Source of the DNA: CAWGXZ01 sp963826695
Lineage (GTDB): Bacteria; Pseudomonadota; Gammaproteobacteria; Burkholderiales; Burkholderiaceae_C
DNA: 64,000 nucleotides
Direction of reading: 5' to 3'
Assembly (NCBI GenBank): GCA_963826695.1
Contig: CAWGXZ010000003.1
Span: 496,001-560,000, forward strand
The stretch's first letter is position 1; each line of letters begins with the position of its first letter. Below are positions 56,056 through 64,000 of this stretch, one piece after another. The position numbers were made by a program, and so were the translations under genes. Under the pieces are notes generated by a model that worked only from the letters and a program-made list of their open reading frames with translations, was not told the DNA's origin and did not search any database.

Positions 56056-59000
56056 GGCCTGAGCTGCCTACGCGGCAGTGAACACAGCGTTGCCAAGCCG
56101 GGGCGTTGGCCGTTGATTTCTGAGCTGCCCACGCGGCAGTGAACGAGAAGGGCGGCGCTCACGATGCAGTGAACATCGTCGTGATGCGGCCGGCCTCGCG
56201 CACCGCTTTCTGATCTGGCTACGCGGCAGTGAACATCATTGAGCGGCGTATTGCGTTGCTGCGTGATTTCTGAGCTGCCTACGCGGCAGTGAACATCGAG
56301 GGCGCCATGGGTCGGGAGCAGTCGATTTTCTGAGCTGCCTACGCGGCAGTGAACAGGCTGTCGGTGGGCTGCAGCGCGAGGCTGTTTTTCTGAGCTGCCT
56401 ACGCGGCAGTGAACGCACCTGCGCCACCAGGCTGACGCTGCCCGGCCTTTCTGAGCTGCCTACGCGGCAGTGAACGCGTCGCCCCGCTCGAAGCGGATGG
56501 ACAGGAATTTTCTGAGCTGCCTACGCGGCAGTGAACCTTCGCCGGCACGGTGGTCGATGAGCTGAGTTTTCTGAGCTGCCTACGCGGCAGTGAACGGCAG
56601 CGAGTTCCGGCACCAGCACCTCATGACTTTCTGAGCTGCCTACGCGGCAGTGAACATTGCTCGGCCTGCCGGGGCGGCCCTGCATCGTTTCTGAGCTGCC
56701 TACGCGGCAGTGAACGTTGCTGTGCAGGGTGTCATGCCAGCCGCTCTTTCTGAGCTGCCTACGCGGCAGTGAACCGTGATCGGCCGGCCCTGTGCTATTG
56801 CTGACTTTTCTGAGCTGCCTACGCGGCAGTGAACTTCCACGTCCTGATTGCTGAGGATTGCGTGGTTTTCTGAGCTGCCTACGCGGCAGTGAACCCGGCG
56901 AGGACGTGCTGGTGACCTGCCTGAATTTTCTGAGCTGCCTACGCGGCAGTGAACCGAGCAGCCGAGGCGCGCAGGAAGGCGAACGATTTCTGAGCTGCCT
57001 ACGCGGCAGTGAACGTACGACACTGGCTTGCTGCCGGCAGCGAGCATTTCTGAGCTGCCTACGCGGCAGTGAACTACGAATACCTCATGCAGCGGGTGCC
57101 CGACTTTCTGAGCTGCCTACGCGGCAGTGAACATCCATCTCCGAAGTCTGACTGCACGCAGGGATTTCTGAGCTGCCTACGCGGCAGTGAACTGCGCGAT
57201 GGTCGTGGCGATCAAGGCCCGCATTTTCTGAGCTGCCTACGCGGCAGTGAACTACGCGCAGCCCGCTGCGCCCGGATCCGTCGATTTCTGAGCTGCCTAC
57301 GCGGCAGTGAACGTCGACATGTCGGTCAGCACGTCGCCGAGAGTTTCTGAGCTGCCTACGCGGCAGTGAACGCGATGCGGTAGGCCTCGCCGGTGTCGCC
57401 CGATTTCTGAGCTGCCTACGCGGCAGTGAACCTTTGCGCCGCCGGGGTCGCTGCTGCTCGAATTTCTGAGCTGCCTACGCGGCAGTGAACGGCGCTTTGC
57501 GCATGATGCCGTTTTCGAGCATTTCTGAGCTGCCTACGCGGCAGTGAACCATGTAGCCGGTGTCGGCGTCGCGCTCTAGCTTTCTGAGCTGCCTACGCGG
57601 CAGTGAACGGCCGCAGCCGGCGCGAGTGCCATGCCGGTGATTTCTGAGCTGCCTACGCGGCAGTGAACCATGCGCAAGCTGCTCGGCCCGCATGCCGTAG
57701 CTTTCTGAGCTGCCTACGCGGCAGTGAACCCGCAGACGCGCAGCGATCGCGTCGACGATTTTCTGAGCTGCCTACGCGGCAGTGAACACGTCGCAACGAC
57801 GTCACCGACGCTCATGCGATTTCTGAGCTGCCTACGCGGCAGTGAACGCATGCGATGCCGCGACTGCGCATGCGGCGTACTTTCTGAGCTGCCTACGCGG
57901 CAGTGAACGACGCGCTCTGACGTCGCTGGCCACGTCGATTTTCTGAGCTGCCTACGCGGCAGTGAACTCCGGCACGGTCGGAGCATCGTGCCGCATGACT
58001 TTCTGAGCTGCCTACGCGGCAGTGAACTGCAGTCGACGCCATCTCGACACTGGCTGATTTTCTGAGCTGCCTACGCGGCAGTGAACCGCACGGCGACGGC
58101 GTCGAGACTGACCGGCATTTCTGAGCTGCCTACGCGGCAGTGAACCTACGCACGGCGCTGCAGGCCGGCGAGATTTCTGAGCTGCCTACGCGGCAGTGAA
58201 CGCGATGGCGCGCCGGAGTCGCCGCGCGACTTTCTGAGCTGCCTACGCGGCAGTGAACGTCGGCCTGCGCAGTGACCGCTGCCTGCGCGATTTCTGAGCT
58301 GCCTACGCGGCAGTGAACGAGTCGCTGGCATCGCGAGCGTGCCGTGCGATTTTCTGAGCTGCCTACGCGGCAGTGAACGTCGATCGCGCTGGCGATCCAG
58401 CGCTGAGCATTTCTGAGCTGCCTACGCGGCAGTGAACCATGGCTCGGCGATCACCGTGCATCGGCGCATTTTCTGAGCTGCCTACGCGGCAGTGAACGTG
58501 CCGATGCGCGACTGTGCGCCGGCATCGCGCTTTTCTGAGCTGCCTACGCGGCAGTGAACACGCTGCGCGTCGTAGATGCGCCGACTGATCGGCTTTCTGA
58601 GCTGCCTACGCGGCAGTGAACGACGCCGATGCGCGGCGCAGTCGCTGATTCGCATTTTCTGAGCTGCCTACGCGGCAGTGAACACTGACTGCAGCCGAGA
58701 CTCGACGCCGTCGCTTTCTGAGCTGCCTACGCGGCAGTGAACGCAGATCGCCGGCGCTGTCGCAGTTGCTGCACATTTCTGAGCTGCCTACGCGGCAGTG
58801 AACGCACGCAGCCGACGCGCCTCGTGCACCTGCATTTTCTGAGCTGCCTACGCGGCAGTGAACACGCTCGGCACGATGCGCCGGCGCGCGATCATTTCTG
58901 AGCTGCCTACGCGGCAGTGAACGTCGCACTGCAGGCGTCCGATGCGCATGCGTCATTTCTGAGCTGCCTACGCGGCAGTGAACGCACGCATGCGCGCCGA

Positions 59001-59928
59001 GCGCGTCGGCGTCGTAATTTCTGAGCTGCCTACGCGGCAGTGAACCGTCGAGGCAGTCGACGATCGGCGCGACGTATTTCTGAGCTGCCTACGCGGCAGT
59101 GAACCTACCGCACAACCTCGAGCGCTCGTCCTGATCATTTCTGAGCTGCCTACGCGGCAGTGAACGTTGCAGTGCCGTCGACCTGCCGTCGATCTTTCTG
59201 AGCTGCCTACGCGGCAGTGAACGTATCGCGCAGCGCGTGCCGGTCGTCGACTGTCTTTCTGAGCTGCCTACGCGGCAGTGAACTCGACGCTCAGCGCGCT
59301 CGCTCGCGAATTTCTGAGCTGCCTACGCGGCAGTGAACGCGCGGCACGTCCATCCTCGACTGCAGATTTCTGAGCTGCCTACGCGGCAGTGAACGATCGC
59401 GCAGCGCCGGCGCCGTGCGTCGACCTTTCTGAGCTGCCTACGCGGCAGTGAACGCATCGCTGCCGGCGCACGCCGGCTCGCGTCATTTTCTGAGCTGCCT
59501 ACGCGGCAGTGAACCGCTGCGCCGCTCATCGCTCGGCAGTCTGCTTTTCTGAGCTGCCTACGCGGCAGTGAACCTGGCGGACGTGGTCGAGCGAGCGCCG
59601 CGATTTTCTGAGCTGCCTACGCGGCAGTGAACGTTCGATGTGCTGCACAGACTACGCCGAGCGCTTTCTGAGCTGCCTACGCGGCAGTGAACGCCGGCAG
59701 TGCCAGCGGCGTGCCGCGCGTCGCTTTTCTGAGCTGCCTACGCGGCAGTGAACGCTGCACGCTTGCCGCGTGCTCGACCTTATTTCTGAGCTGCCTACGC
59801 GGCAGTGAACGATCCGATCGGCATCGCGCTGCATGACCTGCATTTCTGAGCTGCCTACGCGGCAGTGAACACGATCGCGCAGTGCTCGGGCGCGGTGCCA
59901 TTTCTGAGCTGCCTACGCGGCAGTGAAC
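56056..59928 (-). CRISPR. type I-F CRISPR array, about 65 full repeats
   Basis: The 28-base repeat, on the transcribed minus strand, is GTTCACTGCCGCGTAGG followed by CAGCTCAGAAA, typical of subtype I-F with its short Csy4-cleaved hairpin (CTGCCGCGTAGGCAG). Period is about 60. The right end is the leader end: there the repeats are perfect and the cas operon lies beyond. The left end is the trailer: 56056-56083 and 56117-56144 have mutated repeats, a fragment at 56161-56174 is a remnant, and 56207-56234 has two changes. Spacers in 56.2-57.7 kb are mostly 32 bases. From about 57.73 kb to the leader they range from 27 to 34. No spacer duplication noticed. Confidence 0.97.
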
Positions 59929-60068
59929 CAGTCGATTTCTGTTCGCCGATCGTCCAAGTCCTTGTCACCTCGGAAGAATCCGCAGACCAGTCGTGCCGGA
60001 CCCTTTCGAAGCACGGCAGCCCGATAGGCTTGTGAATCAATGACTTGCGGCGCCGCCCCGAAAAAGGG
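59929..60068 (-). promoter_or_regulatory. CRISPR leader
   Basis: 140 bases between the first repeat and the cas6f stop, read right to left. It should carry the array promoter and the adaptation signals. It contains an IHF-consensus site. No gene lies in it. Confidence 0.7.
60035..60047 (+). promoter_or_regulatory. IHF-binding site in the CRISPR leader
   Basis: AATCAATGACTTG matches the IHF consensus WATCAANNNNTTR at every defined position. It is about 107 bases from the first repeat. I-F adaptation by Cas1/Cas2-3 is known to need IHF bending of the leader. Confidence 0.75.
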
Positions 60069-60631
60069 TCAGAACCAGGGGATCGTCGCGGTGGCGCTCA
60101 GGCCATACGTGTTGAACGCTCCACGGACCGGCGCGACAGCCTTCGGTTCCAGACGGATGTACAGCCTGAAAGTCTGCTTGGTGCTGGCACTGCTGATTTG
60201 CAGAAACGGCAGGCGCAGCCGCCCGGCTGCTGAGTCAGGCACGCGGTCGACCGCTTCCTCCAGCGTCAGCCCATGACGCCGCATCTGGCGCCGTCGCAGG
60301 CGCTCCGGACTGCTTTTGGCTTGTACGCGGCGCAGCTGCCGGTGCTCGGATGTGGCAGGTACCGGGGCAGCCGCCCCGATTTGCGCGTAATCGCCTACTC
60401 CGCGCAGCCAGTCGTGCTCCATGAGGCCACGCAAATCATTTTCAGGCGCAATCAGCCGAAGGGTTTGCCCGAGGCCGGGGGGGTCGTCCAGTATTCCGGG
60501 AAGCTGACGCCAACGGTCGTCGCCCCTGTTTGTGCCAGCACGCGGTGGAGCTTTGTGTAGAGCGCCGCCAGCAACTGGTGCGCCGGAAGCTCGGGCTCCT
60601 GCCGAAGATGGATATCGATGTAGTGGCTCAC
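60069..60631 (-). CDS. cas6f: Cas6f/Csy4 pre-crRNA endoribonuclease (apparent frameshift)
   Basis: About 187 residues; cuts the repeat hairpin and stays bound to the crRNA 3' end. The start is GTG 60631 with AAGGAG upstream. It has HYIDIHLRQEPELPAHQL, catalytic His at residue 29 (KLHRVL), the arginine-rich helix RVQAKSSPERLRRRQMRRH, ISSAST and the terminal YGLSATATIPWF. The frame breaks between about 60455 and 60497: VSFPEY then, one base displaced, LDDPPGLGQTLRLIAPEND. A missing C explains it; a C7 run is close by. If real, the gene would be dead and the array unprocessed. Confidence 0.92.
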
Positions 60632-60635
60632 GAGA

Positions 60636-61676
60636 TCACTCCTTGCCCGCGTCGCCGAACACCCCGCCGCGGACCAGCGTCGCCATGACGAAGTGCTGTT
60701 GCTCCAGTGGCGGGGCGTTGTCCTTCAGCAACCAGCCGTCGAGCAGGTTGTAGAAGTCGAGTTTGCCGATGGGCGGGCGGCAGGCTTTGCCCAATGTGGT
60801 GACCGAGCCGTATGGCTCGACCGCGATCGGCCCGAGCTCTTCGAAGTCGGCATGCCAGGTGTCGATGGTGCGCAGCGCATTGCCCAGCTTCTGCGAATGG
60901 ATTCCGGCCACGTCCTGCACGGCGTACAGCGTCTTGCTCTTGGTGCTGTTGCCCTTGTCGAGGATCAATTCCTGCGAGGGATAGACCTCCTGGCCTGCGC
61001 CGACGCGGGCATATGCCGTTACTTGTAGCAGGACATGGCCCTTGCCGGCAAGGCCTTCGGCGATTACGTCGGCCAGCGGCTGCACGTCCGGCTGGCCCTG
61101 CGGGTCGTCGATGCGGCGCAGCGTGAAGGCGAGCGAGTCGAAAGTCCAGGATGCGACCACCGCACCTCTCGACAGCTGCTGGATCTGGACCTCGATCTGC
61201 TCCGCAACGACGCGGTTGCGCCAGAGAAAGCGGCCATTGGCGAGGTTCTGTGCGTAGCGCCGTGCCAGTTCGCTGAACCCGTAGGCCTCGATGTAGCCGT
61301 GCACTGTGCTTCGCAGCTTTCGCTGATAGTCGATGTTGTTGCACGCCGAGGGGGTGCCGGCGCCGCCCAGTACCCGCAAGGTGAAGCTGACCTTCACCGT
61401 GTCGGCGTCGACCGGCAATGCGGCGACGTCGACCGTCTGCAGATTGGGGTTCTGGATCGCCGCATCGAGCTTGGTCGGGTCTTTTTCGTCCTTGGCCTTG
61501 AGGCGGTTCGAGATCGTTCCACGGACCGATTTCTCGCGCACCGGCACGGGCGCCCATGGCGCCGGGTCGCCGCGCTGCTCCCACCGGCCGGCATAGAACA
61601 AAGCGTCGGAGGGATCGAGCTTGCGCTCGAAGGCGAGCACGGAAGCGGTTTTCAGAGGAGTGGTGGTGGTTGCCAT
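60636..61676 (-). CDS. cas7f: Cas7f/Csy3 backbone subunit of the I-F Cascade
   Basis: 346 residues from ATG 61676 (AAGGAA upstream). Six copies of this RRM-fold protein coat the crRNA spacer in the Csy complex. Recognisable are LKTASVLAFERKLDPSDALF, the SVRGTISNRLKAKD segment, VLGGAGTPSACNN and DFYNLLDGWLLKDN. The stop is 5 bases from the cas6f start, and the cas5f gene ends 20 bases upstream, as in a normal csy operon. Confidence 0.96.
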   Translation of the reverse strand: MATTTTPLKTASVLAFERKLDPSDALFYAGRWEQRGDPAPWAPVPVREKSVRGTISNRLKAKDEKDPTKLDAAIQNPNLQTVDVAALPVDADTVKVSFTLRVLGGAGTPSACNNIDYQRKLRSTVHGYIEAYGFSELARRYAQNLANGRFLWRNRVVAEQIEVQIQQLSRGAVVASWTFDSLAFTLRRIDDPQGQPDVQPLADVIAEGLAGKGHVLLQVTAYARVGAGQEVYPSQELILDKGNSTKSKTLYAVQDVAGIHSQKLGNALRTIDTWHADFEELGPIAVEPYGSVTTLGKACRPPIGKLDFYNLLDGWLLKDNAPPLEQQHFVMATLVRGGVFGDAGKE

Positions 61677-61696
61677 GATGAATTTCCTTGAAGTGA

Positions 61697-62719
61697 TCAA
61701 TCGATGTCGGCAGCGGCGGTCAACGACTCGCCGCGGTAGTGGTTGCTGCAGCGGTAGCTGCTGGAATCGGGTTCGGCGGTGTTGAACCACAGCAGGTCGC
61801 CCGTATCACGCAGCCGATGCGGGCTCACCCACTGGCCCAGCGAATACAGGCTTTCTACAAACCGGAACGGCACCGTCCGGTCACGCGCGCCCGCCACGCT
61901 GCCCGGCGCGTGCAACTCGGACAGCGCGCCGAAGCCGACCGGGATCGGAACGATCCAACCCGGCGGGCGTTCGGCAATCCATTCGACGTCGGTCGTCGTC
62001 GTACCTGTGGCCGAATCGGTCGTCTCGAGCTTCGTGCAGCGGTAGTTCAGTCGCGACGCGTCGAGCCATGCGTCGAGCAGCGTCGCGTCGGGCTGGCGCT
62101 CTCGCATCTGTGCCAGATGGCTGGCAAGCAGGTCGTCGCGTGACACCAGGGCAAAGCCGGGCAACCACTGCCTGCGCAGCTTGCAAAATGCCGCGTCATT
62201 CGCTTCGCCGCCGGGCATGGGGGCCAGGTAGGGGGTGGTGCGCTGTCGACGTCGCGGCAACGCCGGCATGACGCTGCCGCCAGCGATCCGCATGCCGCCG
62301 ACCACGTCGGCCACGTGTTCGGCGATTTCGGCGCGGCGCTCGGCCGAGGCGGCGCCGACGGCACGTCCGTCGAGCCCGCCCACGCCGAATGCCAGGGTGA
62401 CGTCAAGGTGAATTCGCCCTTCCTCGACGATGGCGGCGGTGTCTCCGGCGCTGTCGACCGGATTGCGCGTCAGGTGGAAGGCATGGGTGTAGCCACTGCG
62501 CGAGGCCTGCGCCTCGAAGTGGTGACAGATCACGCCGACGCCCACGAATGGCAAGCGGATCGACGCTGTCGACAGGCGTCGTTCCAGCGCATGCATCACG
62601 CCGAGAAAGGCCGTGATCGACGGGAAACCCCAGGTCAGCGGGCTCGAGATGGCGTTCGCGTTCTGGATGCGCAGATGGGGCAGCACCAGCAACCCAGAAA
62701 TTTCAGGGTTTTCAGTCAT
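61697..62719 (-). CDS. cas5f: Cas5f/Csy2 subunit of the I-F Cascade
   Basis: 340 residues from ATG 62719, overlapping the cas8f stop by 8 bases. It begins with LLVLPHLRIQNANAISSPLT and WGFPSITAFLGVMHALER, the conserved Csy2 N-terminus, and contains GWIVPIPVGFGALSEL and FVESLYSLGQWVSPHRL. It binds the crRNA 5' handle together with Cas8f. The frame is intact throughout. Confidence 0.95.
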   Translation of the reverse strand: MTENPEISGLLVLPHLRIQNANAISSPLTWGFPSITAFLGVMHALERRLSTASIRLPFVGVGVICHHFEAQASRSGYTHAFHLTRNPVDSAGDTAAIVEEGRIHLDVTLAFGVGGLDGRAVGAASAERRAEIAEHVADVVGGMRIAGGSVMPALPRRRQRTTPYLAPMPGGEANDAAFCKLRRQWLPGFALVSRDDLLASHLAQMRERQPDATLLDAWLDASRLNYRCTKLETTDSATGTTTTDVEWIAERPPGWIVPIPVGFGALSELHAPGSVAGARDRTVPFRFVESLYSLGQWVSPHRLRDTGDLLWFNTAEPDSSSYRCSNHYRGESLTAAADID

Positions 62720-64000
62720 CGAGCAGGGCCTCCCGCTGGCGTGCCTTGAACTCGTCTTCGAGCAGGCCATACCAGTGGTGGTAGACCGGGTCGTCCAGCA
62801 GCAGCCTGCCGGCAAGTTCGTCGTTCAGCCAGTTCGCAAAGCGCCGGCACAGCTCGGCAGGCCAGTCCATGGCCTGCCGCTGCGCGGCGAAGGCGGTGTC
62901 GAAGTCTGCACGCCACGGGTCGAGCCAAAAGCGCTCGGCATCGTTCAGACGGCACTCGCCGGCAGCGCTCCAGCCCGGCTCCAGGTAACGCAGCTCCTGC
63001 TCCATCTGGAACAGTTCGTCGATCACGGCCGCGACGATCACGTCGCGTCGGTCCCGGGTCGTCTTGTTTTTCGGCGGGTCGGTCTCCAGGAACTGCTTCA
63101 GCTGGCGCACCAGCCCTTTCACCGCGTCGCGCCGGCCAAGGCGATTGAAGACCGTGTCGGTGCGGTAGGGCGGCCGCGCCGCAGTCGTAGTCCACAAAGG
63201 CGGCAGCGAGGCGAGCAGGTAATTCGTGCCACGACGCTCGCTGTTGAGTTGGCTGATGTTTTGCGGCTTGGTACCGCCAAGCTTGTTGACGCCGAGATGC
63301 GGATACTCGCGGGACGGCTGGTCGCTGAATTCGCCCTTGTAGCGCGCCTGTCGCGCCACCTTCTCGGCCTCGCCGAAACGGTCTGCCGTGATGGTCAGAT
63401 AGACCTTGTGTGCGAGCGAACTGGCGTAGAGCGGAGCAAGCAGGTGATAGGCGCTGTCATCGCCAGGGTCGTCTCCCGTCAGCCAATACAACTGCTTGGC
63501 CAAGGTGTGGCTGGCGATTCCGCCGCGCGCCTGGCTGACGGCGGCGAATGACGTGACCCAGGCTCGGGCCTGCTCTTCATCGTCGTCGAGTGCGGTCAGC
63601 AGGTCGGCGTCGTTCTCCAGCACAAGGTCGAGTACGCGACGGCCCTCCGTGGTGGTTGTGCGCAGGAACGCATACACGTCCAACGCTGCTGCATTGCCGA
63701 CGACGTCGCCGTCGAAGTCGTCATCGAGGCAATGGGTGCCGACCACGGCATGGGCGGGCAGATCGGCCGGCGGGCGGTACAGGCTGGTGCCGCGTGCATC
63801 GGGGTGCGCGCCTTTCAGCGCGTGTGTCACCAACTGAATCTGCGCGGCGCGCCGAGCTGCATCGGCGATCCAGGTAGGAAACTCGAACTGCGCGGCCAGC
63901 GTCGCGCGTTTAGGGTCGTCGTCGGGCAGGCCCTTCAGCTTGCCTTCGAGCCGCTCCGACAGGAACGTTTCGATTGACGAGCGAAGGGCTGCCGACCGAC
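62712..64000 (-). CDS. cas8f: Cas8f/Csy1 large subunit (5' end beyond window)
   Basis: At least 428 residues, open to the right edge; the visible start (SSIETFLSERLEGKLKGL) is close to the family N-terminus. Other markers are VVGTHCLDDDFDGDVVGNAA, GGTKPQNISQLNSERRG (a highly conserved Csy1 motif) and the C-terminal LLEDEFKARQREALLDD. It recognises the PAM (5'-CC for I-F) and recruits Cas2-3. The upstream genes should be cas2-3 and cas1, outside the window. Confidence 0.95.
   Translation of the reverse strand, partial: RSAALRSSIETFLSERLEGKLKGLPDDDPKRATLAAQFEFPTWIADAARRAAQIQLVTHALKGAHPDARGTSLYRPPADLPAHAVVGTHCLDDDFDGDVVGNAAALDVYAFLRTTTTEGRRVLDLVLENDADLLTALDDDEEQARAWVTSFAAVSQARGGIASHTLAKQLYWLTGDDPGDDSAYHLLAPLYASSLAHKVYLTITADRFGEAEKVARQARYKGEFSDQPSREYPHLGVNKLGGTKPQNISQLNSERRGTNYLLASLPPLWTTTAARPPYRTDTVFNRLGRRDAVKGLVRQLKQFLETDPPKNKTTRDRRDVIVAAVIDELFQMEQELRYLEPGWSAAGECRLNDAERFWLDPWRADFDTAFAAQRQAMDWPAELCRRFANWLNDELAGRLLLDDPVYHHWYGLLEDEFKARQREALLDD

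Noticed and set aside
56550..59901. Proteins with repeated FLSCLRGSE or SLPRRQLRK segments
   Set aside because: They are translations of the CRISPR repeat, not genes.

Overview
The window is high-GC DNA (by eye about two thirds G+C) with the gene content of a betaproteobacterium of the order Burkholderiales. The signs are a phasin, two Bug/TctC-type solute-binding proteins, many GGDEF and PAS signalling proteins, catalase-peroxidase, CopA/CueR and a type I-F CRISPR-Cas locus. I cannot name the genus. No rRNA, tRNA or phage genes were recognised.

Layout. (1) 1-4.8 kb: a partial multi-PAS histidine kinase and a membrane diguanylate cyclase, both minus strand. (2) 5.2-8.2 kb: copA-cueR copper export behind a MerR-type promoter with a 19-bp spacer. 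(3) 8.3-11.9 kb: a small conserved protein, a phasin with two upstream TGC dyads, and katG. (4) 12.5-35.4 kb: a signalling island of two converging blocks. The plus-strand block holds a hybrid kinase, REC-EAL, an ABM-domain protein, a cobalamin-binding protein, GGDEF, a kinase-like protein without an ATP site, a second hybrid kinase and a FixJ-type regulator. The minus-strand block holds CACHE-GGDEF, a DUF4118-like kinase, a lone receiver and a hybrid kinase. Between them lie four copies of a hairpin repeat, two in each orientation. A divergent kinase-like protein without the phosphoacceptor His closes the island. (5) 35.6-44.2 kb: a LysR regulator divergent from a catabolic operon (aldehyde dehydrogenase, NAD epimerase, two Bug proteins, RraA-like, D-2-hydroxyacid dehydrogenase, FAD oxidase). 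(6) 44.4-49.6 kb: a NarL-type two-component pair, a TerC membrane protein, a small exported protein, and a glycosyltransferase plus the radical SAM protein ArsS. (7) 49.8-56.0 kb: a LacI regulator with a 14-bp palindromic operator, divergent from a probable sugar-acid operon (KDG-kinase-like, 2-ketoacid reductase, AroE-like, beta-propeller lactonase-like, TRAP solute receptor). (8) 56.06-64.0 kb: a long I-F CRISPR array, its leader with an IHF-consensus site, and cas6f, cas7f, cas5f and a partial cas8f. cas1 and cas2-3 are expected beyond the right edge.

Two caveats matter. At least eleven single-base frame breaks interrupt otherwise well-conserved genes, which looks more like sequence error than gene decay. 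In addition, the leader-proximal spacers (about 57.73-59.90 kb) almost lack homopolymer runs of three or more and vary in length, unlike the older spacers.

The most interesting biology is in the signalling island. Two paralogous short kinases have complementary defects: one keeps the phosphoacceptor His but has lost the ATP site, and the other keeps the ATP site but has Ser in place of His. Also of note is a tightly packed ABM / B12-binding / GGDEF gene set that could link cobalamin, light or redox state to c-di-GMP.
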